In this document: positions 7,080-8,899 of the stretch, one piece after another
Numbering within the stretch: the first letter of the stretch is position 1
How the letters are laid out: each line of letters begins with the position of its first letter
Source: Treponema sp.
GTDB taxonomy: Bacteria > Spirochaetota > Spirochaetia > Treponematales > Treponemataceae
DNA: 8,899 nucleotides
Assembly: GCA_016297405.1 (NCBI GenBank)
Contig: JAEDGP010000078.1
Coordinates: forward strand, 1-8,899
Direction: 5' to 3'
Translations under genes and position numbers: made by a program
The notes under the pieces: generated by a model
Databases searched by the model: none
What the model saw: the letters and a program-made list of their open reading frames with translations, nothing else
What the model was told of the DNA's origin: nothing

Positions 7080-7109
7080 ATTATATTTAATGACTTGGAG
7101 TTGTGTCAA
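7080..7109 (-). promoter_or_regulatory. Consensus-perfect sigma-70 promoter of the FliG-N-like gene
   Basis: On the minus strand a perfect TTGACA (7109-7104) and a perfect TATAAT (7085-7080) are separated by 18 bases. Transcription should begin near 7073, giving a 5' leader of about 12 bases that still includes the Shine-Dalgarno. This is the strongest promoter-like sequence in the window and suggests high, housekeeping-type expression rather than sigma-28 control. Confidence 0.82.
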
Positions 7110-7175
7110 TTAATGAATTTGAAGACTTCAGGGCTGTTCCATTGTTTCCACTTTTTGTGGACTTTTTGAACTTGA

Positions 7176-7181
7176 TATATT
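7176..7181 (+). promoter_or_regulatory. Possible -10 box for malQ
   Basis: TATATT (5/6 match) lies 14 bases before the malQ ATG. The best upstream partner is TTGTGG (7155-7160) at a short 15-base spacing, so the promoter is weakly supported. If used, the leader would be under ten bases. The only ribosome-site candidate is a poor AAAG at 7187-7190. Confidence 0.3.
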
Positions 7182-7195
7182 AAACTAAAGATACT

Positions 7196-8788
7196 ATGAA
7201 ATTTACAAGAAGCAGTGGAATTTTGATGCACCCTACATCTTTTGCAGGGACTCCTGGTATAGGCACTCTTGGAAAGGCTGCCTATGAATTTGTTGACTGG
7301 CTTGAGTCTGCACATCAGACTTTGTGGCAGATTCTTCCTATTGGTCCAACTGGCTATGGTGATTCACCCTATGCCTCGTTCTCAACTTTTGCTGGTAATC
7401 CATTGATGATTGATCTTGATGACCTTGCCGCTAAGGGTTGGGCAGATAAGAACGACATCGTACCTGCTGATTACATAAAGTGTGAAGGTCCTGTTGAATA
7501 CGGATCTGTTGTATGGTGGAAAATGCCAGTTCTTTTTAAATGTGCAGATTTCTTTTTGAAGAATTGCAACAAAAAAGATCGTGATGCATACGAAGCATTC
7601 AAAAACGACAATGCTGCATGGCTTGACAACTATGCTAACTTCACATCGATTAAACAGTTCTACGATTCTGAAGCTGAAAAGAAAGGAATTAGTGGTATTG
7701 CTCAGATGTGGAATGCATTCTGGCCAAAAGATCTTGCAAAATGTGATGCAGCTGCCGTATCCAAGTGGAATGCTGAACATATAGAAAACATTGAACAGAT
7801 TAAAGTTATTCAGTTCTTTTTCGCAACCCAGTGGTTTGCTGTAAAAGAATATGCAAATAAGAAAGGAATCAAGTTGATTGGAGATATCCCAATTTTCGTT
7901 GCTCCAGATTCTGCTGATGTTTGGGCAAACCAGAATTTCTTCCAGCTGGATCAGAATGGCATTCCTTTAAAGGTTGCAGGTGTTCCGCCTGATTATTTCT
8001 CTGCTACTGGTCAGCTTTGGGGAAATCCGCTTTATGACTGGGATGCAATGAAAAAAGACAATTATTCATGGTGGGTTAAACGTACAAAGCGAATGACAGA
8101 ACTTGTAGATATCGTTCGCATTGACCATTTCCGTGGATTTGAAGCATATTGGGCAATTCCATATGGTGATCCTACTGCTGTTAATGGAAAGTGGGTTCCA
8201 GGTCCTTGCATTGCATTATTTGATGCAATCAAAAATGCTCTTGGCGAACTTCCTATTATTGCAGAAGACCTAGGGGTAATCACTGATGGTGTTCGTAAGC
8301 TTCGCGATGACGCAGGTTTCCCAGGAATGAAGGTTCTTCAGTTTGCATTTGATCCTAATGAAGCTGGAAGTCAGGGTATGGTGAATGCTTTCCTTCCACA
8401 TATGTATCCTCAGACATCTGTTGTTTATACAGGTACTCATGATAACGATACAATGCAGGGATGGCTTGACAGTGCCACTGATGCGGCCGTTCGCATTGCT
8501 GCTGAATATGCATTTGGTCGCAAGGTTGAAGAAAGTGAAGCTCGCAAGCTTTCTGATAATGGCGAGCTTTGTCGTGCTCTTATCAGAACTGCAATTGCTT
8601 CTACTGCAGATATGGCTGTTATTCCAATGCAGGATGTTTTGGGACTTGGTGCAGAAGCACGCATGAATGTCCCGAATACCACCGGTTCTAACTGGGCTTG
8701 GCGCATTGCTCCAGATAGCCTTAAAAAAGAAGATGCGGAATTCCTTGCATTTACTTCTGATCTGTATGGAAGAAACATTAAAAAATAG
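7196..8788 (+). CDS. malQ: 4-alpha-glucanotransferase (amylomaltase, GH77)
   Basis: The enzyme transfers alpha-1,4-glucan segments between maltodextrins and releases glucose, acting in cytoplasmic maltose or glycogen metabolism. At 530 residues it is the short type, like the Thermus enzyme (about 500) rather than the longer E. coli MalQ. Family signatures run the whole length: RSSGILMHPTSF and GIGTLG near the N terminus, LPIGPTGYGDSPYASFSTFAGNP (about 44-66), IGDIPIFVAPDSADVW, and FSATGQLWGNPLYDW. By family homology, the nucleophile is Asp310 in RIDHFRG, the acid/base is Glu357 in IAEDLG, and the transition-state Asp is 416 in GTHDND. All three are present, so the enzyme should be active. The protein begins MKFTRSSGIL, the usual family start. 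It lies alone, divergent from the FliG-N-like gene, and no maltose transporter or regulator is in view. Confidence 0.97.
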   Translation: MKFTRSSGILMHPTSFAGTPGIGTLGKAAYEFVDWLESAHQTLWQILPIGPTGYGDSPYASFSTFAGNPLMIDLDDLAAKGWADKNDIVPADYIKCEGPVEYGSVVWWKMPVLFKCADFFLKNCNKKDRDAYEAFKNDNAAWLDNYANFTSIKQFYDSEAEKKGISGIAQMWNAFWPKDLAKCDAAAVSKWNAEHIENIEQIKVIQFFFATQWFAVKEYANKKGIKLIGDIPIFVAPDSADVWANQNFFQLDQNGIPLKVAGVPPDYFSATGQLWGNPLYDWDAMKKDNYSWWVKRTKRMTELVDIVRIDHFRGFEAYWAIPYGDPTAVNGKWVPGPCIALFDAIKNALGELPIIAEDLGVITDGVRKLRDDAGFPGMKVLQFAFDPNEAGSQGMVNAFLPHMYPQTSVVYTGTHDNDTMQGWLDSATDAAVRIAAEYAFGRKVEESEARKLSDNGELCRALIRTAIASTADMAVIPMQDVLGLGAEARMNVPNTTGSNWAWRIAPDSLKKEDAEFLAFTSDLYGRNIKK

Positions 8789-8821
8789 CTTTGTCGGTTA
8801 GTTATTAGTTAATTGATAAAT

Positions 8822-8868
8822 AAAAGCCGGATTTATGGAATGATTTTCCTTAAGTCCGGCTTTTTTTT
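8822..8868 (+). terminator. Rho-independent terminator after malQ, possibly bidirectional
   Basis: AAAAGCCGGA (8822-8831) pairs with TCCGGCTTTT (8855-8864), with a further GGAA/TTCC inner stem, and is followed by T residues through 8868 (8861-8868). It starts 33 bases after the malQ stop. In the minus direction the same stem ends in TTTTATTTA, so it could also stop a transcript entering from the right. Confidence 0.92.
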
Positions 8869-8870
8869 GA

Positions 8871-8895
8871 TTCAGGGGTTAATACAACCCCTGAA
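8871..8895. repeat. Perfect 10-bp inverted repeat with 5-base loop
   Basis: TTCAGGGGTT (8871-8880) and AACCCCTGAA (8886-8895) are exact reverse complements around AATAC. The hairpin begins two bases after the terminator T-run. No T-run follows within the four remaining bases on the plus strand, and on the minus strand it is followed by TC and then A residues, so it does not look like a terminator in that direction. It may be an operator, the base of a second terminator, or part of a dispersed repeat; the window ends too soon to say. Confidence 0.75.
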
Positions 8896-8899
8896 AACG

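Noticed and set aside
7062..7109. Upstream extension of the FliG-N-like protein to TTG at 7109
   Set aside because: It would place the start codon in the -35 box and the -10 box inside the coding region; the ATG at 7061 has a proper Shine-Dalgarno.
7147..7167. Hairpin TCCAC-TTTTT-GTGGA followed by T residues upstream of malQ
   Set aside because: The stem is only five pairs, and no plus-strand gene ends nearby for it to terminate.
1..8899. Possible defence, toxin-antitoxin, phage or CRISPR system
   Set aside because: No gene shows nuclease, toxin, recombinase or phage motifs, and there are no regularly spaced repeats. Base composition appears even across the window.

Overview
The window looks like chromosomal DNA from a host-associated, AT-rich spirochaete, most likely a Treponema. 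This rests on gene content: a very large acidic, membrane-anchored TPR protein resembling the spirochaetal periplasmic-flagellum collar protein FlcA, a small FliG-N-like protein, a DUF2259 secreted protein, a lipoprotein-type exported protein with a lamin-tail-like domain, and a GH77 amylomaltase. I see no rRNA, tRNA, CRISPR array, insertion sequence, phage gene or attachment site. Coding density is high, and the longest gene-free stretch is about 135 bases.

Layout. At the left edge is the 3' part of a long plus-strand gene (1-3054, start outside the window): an acidic N-terminal region, one transmembrane helix, then a TPR solenoid. A polytopic membrane protein of the CTP-dependent polyprenol/diacylglycerol kinase family (3051-3683) follows with an ATGA overlap, so the two are translationally coupled. 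A minus-strand multi-spanning membrane protein of unknown function (3688-4506) converges on this pair with only four bases between stop codons. A divergent intergenic region then leads to a secreted DUF2259 protein (4614-5540), closed by a strong rho-independent terminator (5559-5608). Next is an exported, probably lipidated protein with an Ig-like and a lamin-tail-like domain (5652-6695). Its 3' end overlaps by 12 bases the 3' end of a minus-strand 125-residue protein resembling the FliG N-terminal domain (6684-7061). That small gene has a consensus-perfect sigma-70 promoter (TTGACA, 18 bp, TATAAT) and a good Shine-Dalgarno site. Last comes a complete 4-alpha-glucanotransferase gene malQ (7196-8788) with its catalytic residues and a strong terminator (8822-8868). 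A perfect 10-bp inverted repeat follows at the right edge.

How the parts may work together. Two entries (FlcA-like and FliG-N-like) point to the periplasmic flagellar motor. Three others point to the envelope (lipid/polyprenol kinase, DUF2259 protein, lamin-tail-like protein). MalQ is a stand-alone glycogen/maltodextrin enzyme. Beyond the overlapping first pair, the genes look like separate transcription units. The most interesting item is the orphan FliG-N-like gene. I see no convincing new multi-gene system; most of the window looks like ordinary spirochaete chromosome with several under-described proteins.
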